Assembly (NCBI RefSeq): GCF_020382885.2
Contig: NC_058508.1
Coordinates: forward strand, 7,556,055-7,620,054
Source: Scatophagus argus
Taxonomy: Eukaryota; Chordata; Actinopteri; Scatophagidae
Length of the DNA: 64,000 nucleotides
Direction: 5' to 3'
This document shows positions 1 to 28,339 of this stretch, piece by piece. Position 1 is the first letter of the stretch; each line of letters begins with the position of its first letter. The notes under the pieces are model-generated. The model was given only the letters and a program-made list of their open reading frames with translations, was not told where the DNA came from and made no database searches. The position numbers were made by a program, and so were the translations under genes.

Positions 1-205
1 ACACACAAATTAGTTTATCCCTCTAAAACAGCCACGTACAGCTGTTAGCATGATTATGTGATTATGTGTTTGTGTGTGTGTTGTGCGTATAGTGTGTGTG
101 TATGTGTCATTCAAAGTGCCGTTGTAACCCCTGAGACGAATCGAGAGTGTTCACAGCTACTTAGATCATTCCAATCATAGAGACATACCTCTTGGGACAC
201 ACACA

Positions 206-239
<34 letters not shown>

Positions 240-1100
240 GTTAGGAAATCCCACTGGGTGGCCAAATGCGAGTTTCTTTTTGCAAAATGATTTGAATAGA
301 ATTCATAGAATATAAAAATAAAAATAAAAAGAATAGATCAAAAGGGGAACAGAAAAATCTATATTAGACTTTAAGAAAAAAGAGAGGGAGAGAGTTTCTA
401 TACATGCTAGAATCTGTTTGAGAATCTGCTCAAAATTCACATTGAAAACATTTAGAAATTATTTCAAAATTATAACATAACAATATTGATTTAGAAACCT
501 CTTCTTTTTAAAAAGCTTCTTATACATCATTTTGGACTTAGCGGAACCATCAACTCTCCTGAGTTGGATTCTGTGTCTGTGATGAACGTCAGTCTGTATC
601 TATTAGGGCGCCTTTTGGGGAACAAGAGCGACAGCTGCTTCAGTTCTGAGGAGTTGGGATTTAGGCCATTCTCAGGAGTGATGTTTCCCTGAAAGCACAA
701 CAACAAGCTTTGGTGGACACAAAAGTTTTCCTTCTCATCATGTCAGTTACACAAGCAAAATTCTTATGGGGCTTAAAGCCAAACTCAACTCCACCTCAGC
801 AATCTACCTATGTATCTACTCTACAAGGAGCTGTTTCAAAATGTGACATACATGCCCTATCACATACAGATAGTAAGGATGAGAATCAAGGTGTGCAAGG
901 ACAGAAGGATGAAGAATATCTATCTATTTTTGATGGGTGGGGTGATGATTTCGGCCTGGGTGATGGCTTTCCACGGAAACCCTAAATGGATGGAAACAGA
1001 CTGAAGAATTCCCAGATCCCGCACTGCCAGGCAGATCAGAGGGATGAGACCTCAGGGTGATGGCTGGTTTTAGAGTTATGACCATATCAGGAAGGAGACA
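1..1100. other. Upstream region with no recognised gene
   Basis: No exon-like translation with flanking splice sites was found. The stretch holds a GT-rich run near 61-112, a CA microsatellite at 197-239 and AT-rich DNA to about 530. An E-box (cagctg) lies near 632-637. The one modest open frame (710-985) has no recognisable domain and is probably chance. Part of this DNA may be proximal regulatory sequence of the myosin gene downstream. Confidence 0.5.
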
Positions 1101-1104
1101 GCCT

Positions 1105-1174
1105 CATATATAACAGCATGGCCTCAGCTCACACAGCCATATTCCTCCTGAGCGTATCTCTCCCTCCTGCACAG
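1105..1174 (+). promoter_or_regulatory. Putative core promoter and non-coding first exon of the myosin gene
   Basis: A TATA-like element (catatataa, 1105-1113) is followed by sequence that ends in a good splice donor (acag|gtgagt, exon end 1174). The first coding exon begins about 160 bases later, and plausible acceptors lie before it (for example at 1276). This fits the usual muscle myosin layout of a short untranslated first exon. The start site is inferred and no transcript was available. Confidence 0.4.
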
Positions 1175-1337
1175 GTGAGTATCAATGTTGGATCCTGTTT
1201 AATCGATGGACAATGTTCATCTTCTTATTGCCTTTATTCATTTCCGCTCTCTTCATTGCTCAGCCTCTCTCTGTAGCAGCCAGAAGGTGGGGAACTGGTC
1301 AGTTGGTTGGTGTGCTTTGGGGGCAGCAGAAGCAGTC

Positions 1338-16622
<15,285 letters not shown>

Positions 16623-17260
16623 GGAGGAAAGAGACAGACACATATTGCTAGCAGGTAGGCTTTTAAATAATGAATCTATCTGAGAATGCCATCTGTGACA
16701 CACATACACAATAATGTTCAGTGTGTCTTTGTCTTTGTGTTCCCACAGAGTGACACACACCCATTCAGCCCTCCAGAGGACGCTTGACTGAGGAATTGTG
16801 AGCTCAGGCACATTGGGGGGGAAATCTTAAAAAGGCCAACAAAGCTCTGTAAAAAGTCTTAAATAATTAAATGAGTCTTTAACATCACCAATAGTCTTAA
16901 TCAGTATAGTCTTAGGATTGGTCACTTAATTTGTACTAGTCAATTTTAACCTGTACACTAAATATGTTTTACTGTAAGAGTGCCTTGAATGTACTGTATG
17001 TGTGTGCAGTCTTTGCTCTCATTACCCTGTAGAGCTTTGGATCCCACATTGTTTATGTGTAAGAGTTTAATGTGTGTACGTGTGAGTGAGCGTGATCTCA
17101 GTTGGTGTCTTTAAACTGGAGGGGGGACGGAGCTGTGCCCTCACGTCAACGACAGAGAGCCCACCTGTGTGTGTGTGTCGCTCTGGCATGAGTGTGTTTC
17201 GTGGCCTGCTGTGAAGTCTTAATAAACTATGAGCAAATGAGAATAAAGGTCTGTGGCTTA
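16623..17260 (+). terminator. Myosin 3' UTR with two AATAAA polyadenylation signals
   Basis: After the stop at 16620-16622 the sequence holds no further long frame. AATAAA occurs at 17221-17226 and 17242-17247, giving a 3' UTR of roughly 640 bases if unspliced. A possible intron (donor 16619, acceptor ending 16748) would change the C-terminus and shorten the UTR. Confidence 0.6.
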
Positions 17261-18430
17261 TTCTGAGGAAAGAAGGGGAGGGGTCAAGCTTAACAAAGTA
17301 TACATCCTGAAACAATACATGTCTTTAGCTTTTAACTGCGCACTGACAATAAATCCAGTCATACAATGTCCATCTGGGTCTTCAGTTGACAACAAAAATG
17401 ATGCAGGAGCCTGGGGAAAAATGACATGAGGTCTGTAATAATTCGGTTGCACACAATTTCACATATGCACCATGCAAGCATAATACTAACTAGTTTTGGA
17501 GGCATTACGACTAGATCCTGGCACAAGAAATCTGCTGTGATCACTATTTCTTTATAGGACTGCTTGTAGTGGCAAACCCACAGAGGATTATCACCCAACA
17601 CCGCAGCTCCTCTTAGCTCTACACAATTTAAAATTGTTGTGCTTTTCCACTACACAACTTTACAGTTTTGGTTCAGCCTTACTGTTTCAATTAGCCTCTG
17701 TGCTGGCAGCTCAGAACCAAATATGAGACAAAGTGAGCAACTGGTGGAACACTGAGCTTTCTGGGTAAAGAAACAGTTATTTCCCCTGGGAGCTGGAGAC
17801 AAAAATAGAGCGAATAGAGTGAATATTGGACTTACATTCATCTGGTTGACCAAAAACACAACTGCTGATGTTGTTCAGTACCTGCTGGAAGTGTAACTGT
17901 TTGCCAATGATAACAACTTAAAAGGTGAAAGGTCAGTGTTGTGTTTACAGCTTGTCCCGCTGCACTGAAGGGGCAAAAAACAATAACCCCCCCCAGCCCA
18001 AATATCAATTAATGCAAGTTTGCAATCCAAAGGAACTTAACGCATCAATTAATTTTGCTCTTTTTTGTTGTATACAACTGAACAAAAGTGCAACTAATCA
18101 AATTATCATGTAATTGGCACACAGTGAAACTGGAGCCTTTGTGGCAGTTACCCTGTTGGTAATTCAGCCGTGACAATGAATGATGACACTGTGTGAAGAT
18201 TACACACAAGCTCCCTGGGGTACTGTGGCCAGCCAATCAAAGTTCATACTTAACAATGAGGTATTCATCCACATACTGATACTGGGGCAGTGTGCTGAAA
18301 GTGACTTTTGTTTACTCTTTCAGTTTGAATGGTACCAAAATGATAAATCTGCACTGTCGCACAGTTTTCTTATTGAATAAAAACAAGTTAGCACAGTATA
18401 ACAAGAACATAAGGCACCTATATCATACAT
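17260..18430. other. Intergenic spacer between convergent myosin and wipi2 genes
   Basis: No exon-like frame with splice signals was found on either strand. A short C-rich run occurs near 17988-17997. Part of the spacer could belong to a longer wipi2 3' UTR, since only the first upstream-facing polyadenylation signals were used to place that end. Confidence 0.4.
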
Positions 18431-18440
18431 CAACATGGAA

Positions 18441-19807
18441 TTTATTTCATTTTAGTTTCAGATGAAGGTTTCACATTTTATACAAAATCATTAGAAAATG
18501 CCTGACACTCCAAAATCCCATGGCTAATCCTTGTTTAGCGGCTTCAGACACCAAAGGATTAATGGGGAATCATGCAGCATTCTGGACCAATTGATGAGGT
18601 TCAGCCTGAGGTCCAGATCAGTCAAACTGCAATCCACAGTTCCCTCGATGGACAAGCACCCACTTTACCAGAGGGTGTAAAACCTCCAAGCCATACTCAT
18701 GAGCTGACAATATGGTACAGTGTGATGTTGCCACATCTAGCAATGTACAGAGTGGAGATACAGCTGGATGGTGTCACTATCAGTTTCCTGACTTTGTCAA
18801 CTAAACTGCAGACTGACTTACACTGATCACCACCCACCCAAATGTGTTTGATGTATGGACAAAGTACCACGTCAACATCACCATGCATGTTTTCTTACGC
18901 ATGACACATCATTGGTTATTACTGGTTATGTAGTTGGCTTTTTTTTTTCTTTTTTTTAAAAAAAAAAAAAGATCATTAATATCTGAGTTTAAAATCAACC
19001 AAGGACTGCAGATCAGAGGAGGGAGGGCTGGGGCAGGAAGGTCCACTGAGCCTCTGTTTGGATGAGGTAAAAGTGAACGGGGACAAAAGGAGGCTAATAA
19101 CTCCAGTGTTTTGCTAATGTACATGCCCAGCATACAAACATACGTAGAAATGAAGTCTCAGCACAAGGGCACAGACACACATTATTATTCGCAAACACCT
19201 CTGCCTCATGCCAAAAGCGGGTAAAGTTGATGCCACACTCCTAGAAGGACAGTGTGTGACTGCACATATGAAAGAAAAGGGTAAGAAAACATCATAGACA
19301 CTTTCAATTAAGATCCAACAACTGAAAATACATTTTATTAAGCCAAAAGATCCCCCTCGTCTCAAACAGAAGAAACCATGACACTGGGGCAGCGAGGCAC
19401 TTACACAATCACTATCGTATTACACAGTGCTTGCGTCAGTGTGTGTGTGTCTTAAGTGGAGACACAGCTACTTTTTTTTCTTTTTTTTTGATCAAATGTC
19501 CAACATACACACTCACAGATACTCGTTTTCACATTGGAGCATGTTTTTAGCGGTTGGCACATGTACATGCAAAGCGTCAGTTTGGCCTGCGCAGGCAAAA
19601 CTGAGGGAAAGGGAGTGGGGGAAGAAAAAAGTTGGACAAGTAGGTGAACAAACAAATGCACTGACAGACTTACAGACAGGCTCTTGAACACTTTGAGCGT
19701 TTAAAAACACCCCCAGTCTTTAATCCTGCCCCTGCCCCCCCTTGTGTCACATGTTCATAGCAGCACCAGAGGAGCCCTCTGATTGGTGGGTACAGCCGTT
19801 CGTTAAG
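18441..19807 (-). terminator. wipi2 3' UTR with candidate polyadenylation signals
   Basis: Reverse-strand AATAAA (tttatt on +) occurs at 19334-19339 and 18441-18446, about 0.47 and 1.36 kb downstream of the wipi2 stop. The region is otherwise non-coding. It includes a T-rich/A-rich run at 18941-18970 and another T run near 19470-19489. Which signal is used cannot be told from sequence. Confidence 0.4.
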
Positions 19808-22800
19808 TCAGTCAGTTTCGAGAATGAGCGGCGGTTGCTCGTTCTCTTCCTCTAAACGCAAGTCATTCAGGTCATCTTCTAGTCCCGCCCCTCCCACGGC
19901 CCCTTGCTCTTCGCAGTAACCTGAGAAACAAGAAATCAAAGTTCAAATGCTGAAAGAAACAACTTTGTATATGACTTACTTGTATTTAAACATGACAAAG
20001 AAACCCTAATGTGTTATATTACAGGAGTGTAATTTCCTAATTAAATGTTGCATCCATCTAAAGGCAATCATACAACTCAAAATATCACATGAAAGTAAAT
20101 GTAATAAACAGAATAAAAGAAGAGAAGAATAAAGATTGCAATAATTTCAAGTTTGAATAATTTCAAAAACATCAAAGCTTCACAAGGAAATAACAGGGAA
20201 TGAAAGACCTGTAAAATTAAGTGTTATTTACATATTGTTTGGCTGACTTACCTTTAGTGACTGCAGCACTGTAGGTTTGGGCCACAAGTGGGCGATCAAG
20301 TGACCCCTGCTCAAGGATCTCATTGGATGGCTCCGCACTGCCGTCTAACCTGAAGTCAGTGATGATAACCTCTCAGCCTTGGCTGCTGACTTCACAGTAT
20401 AGAGTTCATTGACCTGACTCACTGTCACTCTACATCTTACACTTGCTCTGTGTGGGTGTGTTACCTGTGCTGCTTCATAAGTGTACATTCCCCGCCCTCT
20501 TGTGGATCCAGGTTGTACAGATACAGGTAACCATCAGCTGCTGCCACCAACAACCTGGGAATCTTCTGAATCCTATTTTAAAATGATACAAAGATTCACA
20601 AACATCTGAGAGCTCATTTAGAGGTGAAGTCTCTGCTTTGTGTGCTGTTGTTATGCAACTGAAAATGAGTTTGTATCACAGTTCTCCACTTTCACTTCTT
20701 TTCCATGTCATGGTGTCTGCAAATAATTGCAAGTAGCCTCGTGTGCGTATGTGTGTTTACTCACACAGCTAAGGCGCAAATGTTCTTATGTCCGCAGAAG
20801 GGCAGACGCACGGTGGCGAAGGCTCTGCCCTGGGTGAACATTTCCGTAACCTGAGAAGGCAAGTACGTGGTAGATGCCATCAGGACCTTGCCCAGGTACC
20901 CTCCCCATGTGGTGGGCTCCTCTGCTGGCCTACACACACACACACACACACTATGTAAGAAGCCTGTGTTTCTCAGTGAAACATGACAAATCTGGAAGTA
21001 AATGGGCAGGACATCCCAAGGCTCAGGAACTTCATAAAATTTGATGTATAAGGATGGAGACAGAAAAGGTACGTACACATATTTCTCCTTCTGCGTCTCT
21101 AATTTGAAGATGTGGACCGTCTCTGTGTTGCTGGAGGCTGACAGGTACAGGCCTTCCATACTGAATGCCAGTGAGCAGATGCTCACACACCTAAAATAAG
21201 GTCCAGAATCATGCTAGTTGTTCACAGTAAAACAGCTTTACTTTCTGGAAAAACAAACTGCTGAACATTAACTATCAAATCATCTACCTCTTAACTCCTC
21301 TTCGAAACTCAAAGAGCTTCTGTCCCTCTGGTATTGAGAAGACACGAATGACTGTGCCCTGAGAGGAAGTGAAAGATGCACACAGGATGACGAAACTTGG
21401 AGGGGAAGCAGCAACAATGAGCCATATTTGCTCATCCAGAAAAAAACAAATATCACACACAAGTAAGACGCACAGGCCAGCGTATTGCACGGTAACAGTC
21501 TTACCTTCTCTGAAGCCGTGGCCAGTTTGGTTCCACTTGCATCAAAAGCCAGAGCTGCTAATGGGCTGTCGTGGGCAGGAATCATATTAGCCGCTCGCTG
21601 AAAAACAAATGCCGACACTAGTTAGAGATGCACTACTTCAGAAAGACAAGAACAGTGAAAAAGGGTGACCGCTGATGGGAAACAGTGTCTGTGAGATTCA
21701 TGAGAACAGAGCAGAACAGTTGTGTATACTTAAATAACTTAAAAAGCTCATATTTAAAAAGAGGAAAAAAGAGCTGAGGACAAAAGGTTGGTGTGAAGGG
21801 TGAAACAGTGTTGGGCAGACGGTTTTACTCTGTCTCCTACCAGGTTGACTGTGTCAAACACTTGAACTTCTCCTATCGTTGCGCTCCCTGGGTAGGCCAG
21901 ATAACAGTTGTCATTGCTGATGGAAAGAGCACACAATCCTGGAGAAGCACAAATACAAACTACTTAGCAAAATCAAGCCAAAAAAAAATAAAGGTTAATC
22001 AGATTCTAACAGGAGCACATTTTTATTCAAACTTGACAGTAAGTGAAACTGAATGACTCAAGTGGCTACAATGATGTGAATGTTTTTCATAGTTCTGACA
22101 GCATGAGAGGGTTTCTGTTCTGTTGATGTCTTTAATAAATGCCACAGAAGTAACTCTGAGTAACTCTCAGTGACAGTTTATAGCCTTAAGGGTAACAGCA
22201 AGCAAAATGTAGATGATTTTGAACTAAAAATAAACTGATAAAAATCAAAGAAAAATAAATCTCCCAAAAAGCTGAGGGACTGGTTTCAGTATGAGCACAC
22301 AGTATACTGTATCGGGAAAAAAAACTCTTCCTCTGTATTTTAATGTTCTTTCACCCTCTAATCATTATACTAACCCTACTACCGGCTATAAAACACACAC
22401 AGTACACTGTGTTGACAGCTTTTCGTTCTTCACACTCACCTGAGGGGTTGGGTGGAGTTTCTCTGATAGTGTGCAGCACTTTCATGTCTCGGATGTTATG
22501 AATGTAAAGTGACTCTTCCAGACATACAATCAGCCTCTGGAGTAAGAACCAAAAAAACATCAGTACCAATTAGACATTGACTTATTCTCCAAATACACCA
22601 TTTACATTTAAATATGTCCTCTGGAATTAGATGAAGGTGTGCATGTGAAGTGAATGCGTGTCCTCACAGACAGATATCTCTTTGCCCTTGTCCTCCTACC
22701 TGTCTGTTGAGCTTGACAGCCAGTATGGTGTTGGAATAGGAGTAGTTGCAGATCTCGGTTCCCTTCTTGAAGTGACAGACTTTGAGTTTCCTGGGAGCCT

Positions 22801-24348
22801 TCAGGCTGACAATGGCCACCAGGCTGCTGGAGAAGAGACGCTCCACAATACACACATCCTCCGTGTCCGCTGGCAGAGGCACAGACACACAAATCATCAC
22901 AACACAACGTTCGCCTACAGGCATCCATACAGCTTTTCTGTGACCCTTGTGGTGACAATTTTAAACAGTTAAGGGAGTGAAATGGTGCAAGTGAAAGCAC
23001 CACATGAGAAATTCACATAGGAATACAATGGCTGTTGGTGGCCATTGTGGTGCAGCTTTCATTGTCCAGGAGGAGGCTTGATGCGTTAGTGCACAGATGT
23101 GGGAAAAATGCTGACAAACGTTATTAATATTTAAAGCAATGGCAAAACTCTAATGGTACAGTGATTGTGTCCTGTCTAGATAGCATGCATTAAATACAAT
23201 AACTCAAAGGAATCTGACTGAGCACTAACATAAGGGAGTAATGATACTGTTATTGTAGAATAAGTAGCGTTAAATCCATTACACATACACAAGAATTTTG
23301 CACTTGTGACAGAATGAAGAGTTTATACACCCAAATGTGGAGAAAATCTAAGAAAAAAAAAGAAGAGAGCTTGGACTGGACAATACTTACTACATTCATA
23401 TATCTGCTCCAATTTGTCCACAGAGGACAGGGAGAAGAACTTGTATCCGGATTTGGTGCCGACAGCTAAGGACCTAAGCAGACAAAAAAAGCAGCATTGA
23501 ACAATCATTACATCAGAAAGATATTACACCCATACACGCACTCCGTACTGACTCCCGCGTCGTTATTACAGCTCATAGAGGCGTTTCAAACTGGACATGT
23601 TAACTCCAGTGATCTCGACTGTCTCTGTCTCACTGGGAGTACTGGTCAGACTGAGACACTGGTTACTGAAGCTGTTTTGCAGTAAGGCCAGGCCTCTGTA
23701 GTCTAGAGCAGTACACAGCCTCCGCGCACTACAAAGGCATATGCAACTACATATGTAGGTCTACCTACAATAAAAACAGTAACCCAGTTTGACACTTTTA
23801 CGGTATTATCAAACAGTCCTCCAATTGTAGCGGCAGTCCTAAAAAATATCAACCACTTAAGCTTGGGAGCAAAACAACCAAAAGCTCATGGATTTAACTT
23901 ATGTCTATCTGTCAGTCCTTTTAATAAACATAACAATCGCAAACTCAGCCTCTCAAGTTACACCTAACCTACTTGTGTATTGTGGCTAAAGTTAGCCTTG
24001 TACCACACAGCATCACGTTAGCTAAAAAGCTATGCTAGTAACGGGTGAACTAGCACATGGCATTATCGTTAAATGGACAGTTTAATTGCTATCGCTAAAA
24101 ACAAGCGTTTACTGGTGGTCATTTTTAACGTGAGAAACCACATCCCGGGTGTATCACATCGCGACCTGTCGCACCGTGAGGCGCCTAGACAAGTCCACAC
24201 TGAGCTAGCTAACGTCAGCTAGCTTGACAGCACAGGCCATCGGATCCCCAGACACTCTCCCGGCCCTGGCTTACGTGTTGTCCTGGTTAAAGTTGGCGAA
24301 CAGGAGCTGGCTTCCGCCAGCATCCCCGCTTTGACTGGCCAAGTTCAT
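19808..24348 (-). CDS. wipi2: WD-repeat PI3P-binding autophagy protein WIPI2, complete
   Basis: A PROPPIN seven-bladed beta-propeller that reads PI3P on the forming autophagosome and recruits ATG16L1. Twelve exons give 427 residues, close to the shorter human isoforms. The N-terminus [12 protein letters not shown], blade sequences such as [19 protein letters not shown], and the lipid-binding FRRG motif (residues 223-226) identify it. Arg108, needed for ATG16L1 binding in the human protein, is in place (NRQ, 107-109). Exons in gene order: 24275-24348, 23391-23473, 22700-22869, 22440-22536, 21841-21938, 21505-21597, 21288-21358, 21077-21190, 20765-20929, 20465-20572, 20252-20349, 19808-19920. 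The donor of exon 8 is uncertain: the phase-consistent choice (end 21077) inserts Tyr-Val before PAEEPTTW. The C-terminal tail lacks a segment that I recall from longer human isoforms, with no obvious exon for it in the intron. It converges on the myosin gene and is head-to-head with mmd2. Confidence 0.95.
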
Positions 24349-24518
24349 GGGCCTGGCACCATCGACATATAATGCTCCGGCAGAAACAGCAGCAGTTGGG
24401 CTGGGATTACTACTGTGCTAAGGACCAGAGGTGTTGGGCTTCAAGGGGCCATATCTTTTTCCTAGCCCTGCTATAGTGATTGTTGTTGTTTTTCATAGGG
24501 GTTGTTGCTTCCCCTTAT

Positions 24519-24527
24519 TGCGCATGC
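24519..24527. promoter_or_regulatory. NRF1-like site upstream of wipi2
   Basis: The string tgcgcatgc lies about 170 bases upstream of the wipi2 ATG. It matches the core of the NRF1 palindrome (GCGCATGCGC-type) imperfectly. NRF1 commonly sits in TATA-less housekeeping promoters, and no TATA box is obvious here. This is inference from a short motif. Confidence 0.3.
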
Positions 24528-25080
24528 TCCGAGAACGCAGCGTGTTGTGCCTTTAAAGAGCCAGAACATTTTTTTCAAGTGCAGAGCTCCGATGATTATA
24601 ATGTCAAAATATGCGATACGACTGTGAACTGTATTTTTTTGTCTAATATATTGACTCCACGGGAGAGAAAAGTAGGAACAAACTCTCCTGGAAACTGGTG
24701 GAGCTGTACAGTAACTACTCGTGAGTTGACATAACAGCGCCCCTCATTGTCAACATGTACAAACAACATCTAAAATGAATTGGGGATTCAAAAGTTACCC
24801 CATTGTTTAAAATATAGACAAACATATTTATTATTATTCTCCTCTTGACTCTGACCTAAAAATGAATATCAAATTATACTTTACACCATGCAGTCTGCAG
24901 AGGTGTTCCAAAATCTTCTTAAGTTAATAAAAAACATCATCTTTATTCAAATATCTCTACTCGTTTATTTTTTATTTTTTGAACAATTAGTAATATTTCC
25001 ATGTTTGATCAAACATTCAGAGCTGAACTATAATGCCACGTAGCTCAACATGGTATATTTGGGGATCTACTTCAAAAACT

Positions 25081-25133
25081 TTCACTTTCACTCTCACTCT
25101 GTGTTGTTCTGTTCTTTCTAGAGTGAAAGTGAA
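25081..25133. repeat. Inverted repeat of IRF-like motifs
   Basis: A 14-base arm (ttcactttcactct, 25081-25094) is exactly reverse-complementary to 25120-25133 (agagtgaaagtgaa), with a 25-base spacer. Each arm contains GAAAGTGAA, close to the GAAANNGAAA half-site pattern bound by interferon regulatory factors. It lies about 730 bases upstream of the wipi2 start codon. The match is seen; function is inferred. Confidence 0.6.
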
Positions 25134-25832
25134 CCACTTTAAAATATTCCCAATAAACATCTTGTAAGTTGCATTTTGATCCTACTCCAGGTAACAACTC
25201 TTGTTGTTACCTGTCCTTTTGTTATGCAAGTCTGAGCTGATTATCTCTTAAAACAGTACATATTCCTGTCTCTGAGTGGACTGATATTCTATTATTTGAG
25301 GGAAAATTACAGTTAAAAGTCTCAGTTTAAGGATAAAATCTACTCATGCAAACAGAATCAAACTTGACACACTTATATTTTGAGTTAATTTTATTGTGTC
25401 TCAAGTAAGTTGCTCTCCACCTGTATGACATGATTTATTCTATTGTTATTGTCATGCTCCCAGTGTAAAATATAGTTACATTCGCAAATAGATGCATTGT
25501 CATGGTGTATTGTTGTCCTAACATATGTTGCACAAAGCCATATACATATTTTTATAATACTGTTTGGTATAAATATATTAAATACATACGTCAAATACAT
25601 ATTTATTTATGCTGAACATAGGTGTGTACAATGCTCTATGGATTAAACAACAGTGGCTACATTAATAATTGGCTTGAACCAATGAACAAAACTCATGCAA
25701 CACTACAACAAGGATCGGTACCTACATACTTAGTCCCTGAAACAAATCTGTGCAATAATTAATCCATCCACTAATCATAACTTGAGGGACTCCAGTATAA
25801 ATAGTATTTTTCTCTTTTGTACTGTATACAGC

Positions 25833-25935
25833 TGCAGGTGCTTGTTTCCTGTGTATGTATTCTTTCTGAATGCACACTTATTCTTTTTGATTGCAGGTAC
25901 TTGTTTCCTGTGTTTTTATTCTTTTTGAATGCATA
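25833..25935 (+). repeat. Imperfect tandem duplication, two 44-base copies
   Basis: Two copies beginning tgcaggt(g/a)cttgtttcctgtg and ending tgaatgca(c/t)a lie at 25833-25876 and 25892-25935 with a 59-base period. They differ at a few positions. They sit immediately before a retroposon-like 3' tail and may be part of that element. Confidence 0.7.
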
Positions 25936-26040
25936 TCCTTTCCTTATCCTTGCATGCTTTGCACCCTTTATATCCTGTTTGTTGCTGTAATACTGTAATT
26001 TCCCAGTTATGGGACTAATAAAGGATTATCTTATCTTATC
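25936..26040 (+). mobile_element. Non-LTR retroposon 3' tail
   Basis: The stretch ends 'tttcccagttatgggactaataaagg' followed by repeated TTATC units. This is the type of 3' end seen on many fish LINE and SINE insertions: a short stem-like GGGA motif, then AATAAAGG, then a short tandem tail. No reverse-transcriptase coding sequence is left next to it. The family is not resolved. Confidence 0.55.
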
Positions 26041-27618
26041 ATAAAACAAATATGTATGCCACATATTAGCACATACAGTTTTTTAATAAATGTGATCAAC
26101 AGCTATCAAATCAAAATAGCAGTTTTTTTTTAGCATTTAACCCTAAGCACATGTACATCGATTTACTGATCATGTATTAAAATTCAGCTCTTAATCACAT
26201 GTAACTGGTATGAACGCAGTGTTACTGAAAAGCAACAAATGAAGGTAAATAAATCCATTAAATTGCATTCATTCCAGCTTTCTCTAACTCCATCTTTTCT
26301 ATTCACACTGATTATTTTTAGAATGTCCCATCGCCCCACGTGAACCTTCATCTGAGCCCCAAAACTTAAGGTCTAGTACCCACTCTGGAGCCTGGAGCAG
26401 CAGAGTCTGAGGCGTGGGATGAGAGAGAAGCAGTTAGTGAACTGATGCACTGACTGTGTAATTTAATGTGTGAGTCACAGTTTCTGTCCACGTGTATACA
26501 ACTTCAGAGTTTCAGGTGTAAGTCTGAGCATGTCGGCGTGCAGTCGTAATATACAGTTCATTTGCTGAATAACACACAAAGCTTAGCAGCACACTGACAG
26601 ACCTACAGAGAGTAAGAAAGAAGATGAACAAATGTGAGAAAAAGTCTTTTGCTGTCACAAATAACAATGAAGTTAAACCATTACTCAGTGAAACAGACAA
26701 CACAGATTCATCAAATTTCATGAATAAAACTGTGACATGACTCCATCCACCCCTCCATTTGGGAGTCACTTCCTTAATTTAAGTTGTTTGTTTGCTGCGT
26801 GGTTGTGATTCAGTTTCAGCTGTGTCCTGTCATCCAGCCTCTCCACCAGAGGTCTGCCAGCACAGGCGGAGGTCCAACACACGGTGTACTGGCCTTTGGT
26901 TTACACAGCTTCCAAACAAACATGACGGACACAGAGACAGAGGCGGGGCTTGTCAAACAGACAAAACTGCATACGCTCACAGGAAAATAAAGTTTAGGTT
27001 TCTGTTGCTGATCATTATAATAGCAAGATGAAGAAGTGAAATATGAATAAAATATGCTGTTTAATGTTTAGCTTCTCAACGGATCTTGTGTCCAATGACA
27101 GCATACAAAATATGGTGTTAAAATATGAAAAAAAACAGAAACAATAGTTAAATGGCCTGAATCGGTCATAACCCGAGCATAAACACACACAATGCTTCAA
27201 TAAACATTGCCTACATAGCTGTTGGCTACAAAGCACATTTTCTCACTCATGATTAATTAAATCTGATGTCAGTCTTCACACTGTAAAAATGTTTTAATGT
27301 TTATATTGACGTCAACCTACATTTTTACAGGCTTACTATTTGCTGTACAGTGTACTGCGCGTACAGAATGGATGCTGTTATTTACCTGTGCAAATATGCC
27401 CGTGTGGTCATGGTCACTGAGAGTTTGAATAATACCTCTAAACAGAGCCATGGGTGAATGTGTAACACATTTTGTTTAAAGCACGGAAACGTGTTTGGAT
27501 GTCTGTGTGTTTGCATAATGTATCTGTTCTGTCTCTCACAGCTGCTGCACAGTACCACAAAAGGCCTCTGCTGGCGACTGTTGTTGTTGGATAATATTTA
27601 ATTTTCCATTCAGCTAGA

Positions 27619-27643
<25 letters not shown>
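27619..27643 (+). repeat. (GT)n microsatellite
   Basis: Twelve uninterrupted GT units between wipi2 and mmd2, ending at an interrupted GTGCGTG. No role is evident. Confidence 0.9.
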
Positions 27644-27649
<6 letters not shown>

Positions 27650-28339
27650 TTGTTTGAAGACAAGCCTGAGTGAATCCGTAAAATAAAATTTAGAGACAGA
27701 GAGAAAGAGAATGACATGCCTCTATTTTTGTTATGAGCAGACAAATGTATAACTAAATGTATCTGTTTTAATGTCACATAGTGCATTTGTGTTCTGTCCC
27801 TGCTTTGCACGGCTGCTGCTGTCTGTATTTGCCACAGCGTTGTGTTTGCTAGAAACTGATTCATTTTGACACATTTAATCATTTACCTTCTTTTTGGACT
27901 GAAGCACCTGCAGTTAATCCATCAGCTGATTTGGCTCCTTCACAGTTCTGGTTTGGAAAATCACATCACAAAGTGCAAAATGGCAGACTAGTGTGCAGGA
28001 TACTTTTTCTACTAGCAAAGTGTTGTTAGCAATTCTACAAAAATAAAAATAAAAAGTTAACAAAAACGTTTTGTACATTAATACTTTGCTTACATACCAA
28101 CCAATACCATGCAACTCTACATGCAGTTCTGGAGAAAGACAGTTGACTGTTAACTGTTCTCAGGTAAATAAATGTGGATGCTTTGGGTATATAATGTCGG
28201 TATATAACAACCTTATAACAGCCTATGTAGTGCTGCTTCAAATGTGACTACCGTACTTTAGGCCGATATATAATCACAGGGCTCGGTATTTATTCACCTG
28301 TTCATTCCTGCTGTGTGGAAAAGGCTACATTTAGGGAAT

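Noticed and set aside
710-985. 91-codon frame upstream of the myosin gene
   Set aside because: No domain, no splice partners in phase with the myosin, and the sequence looks random.
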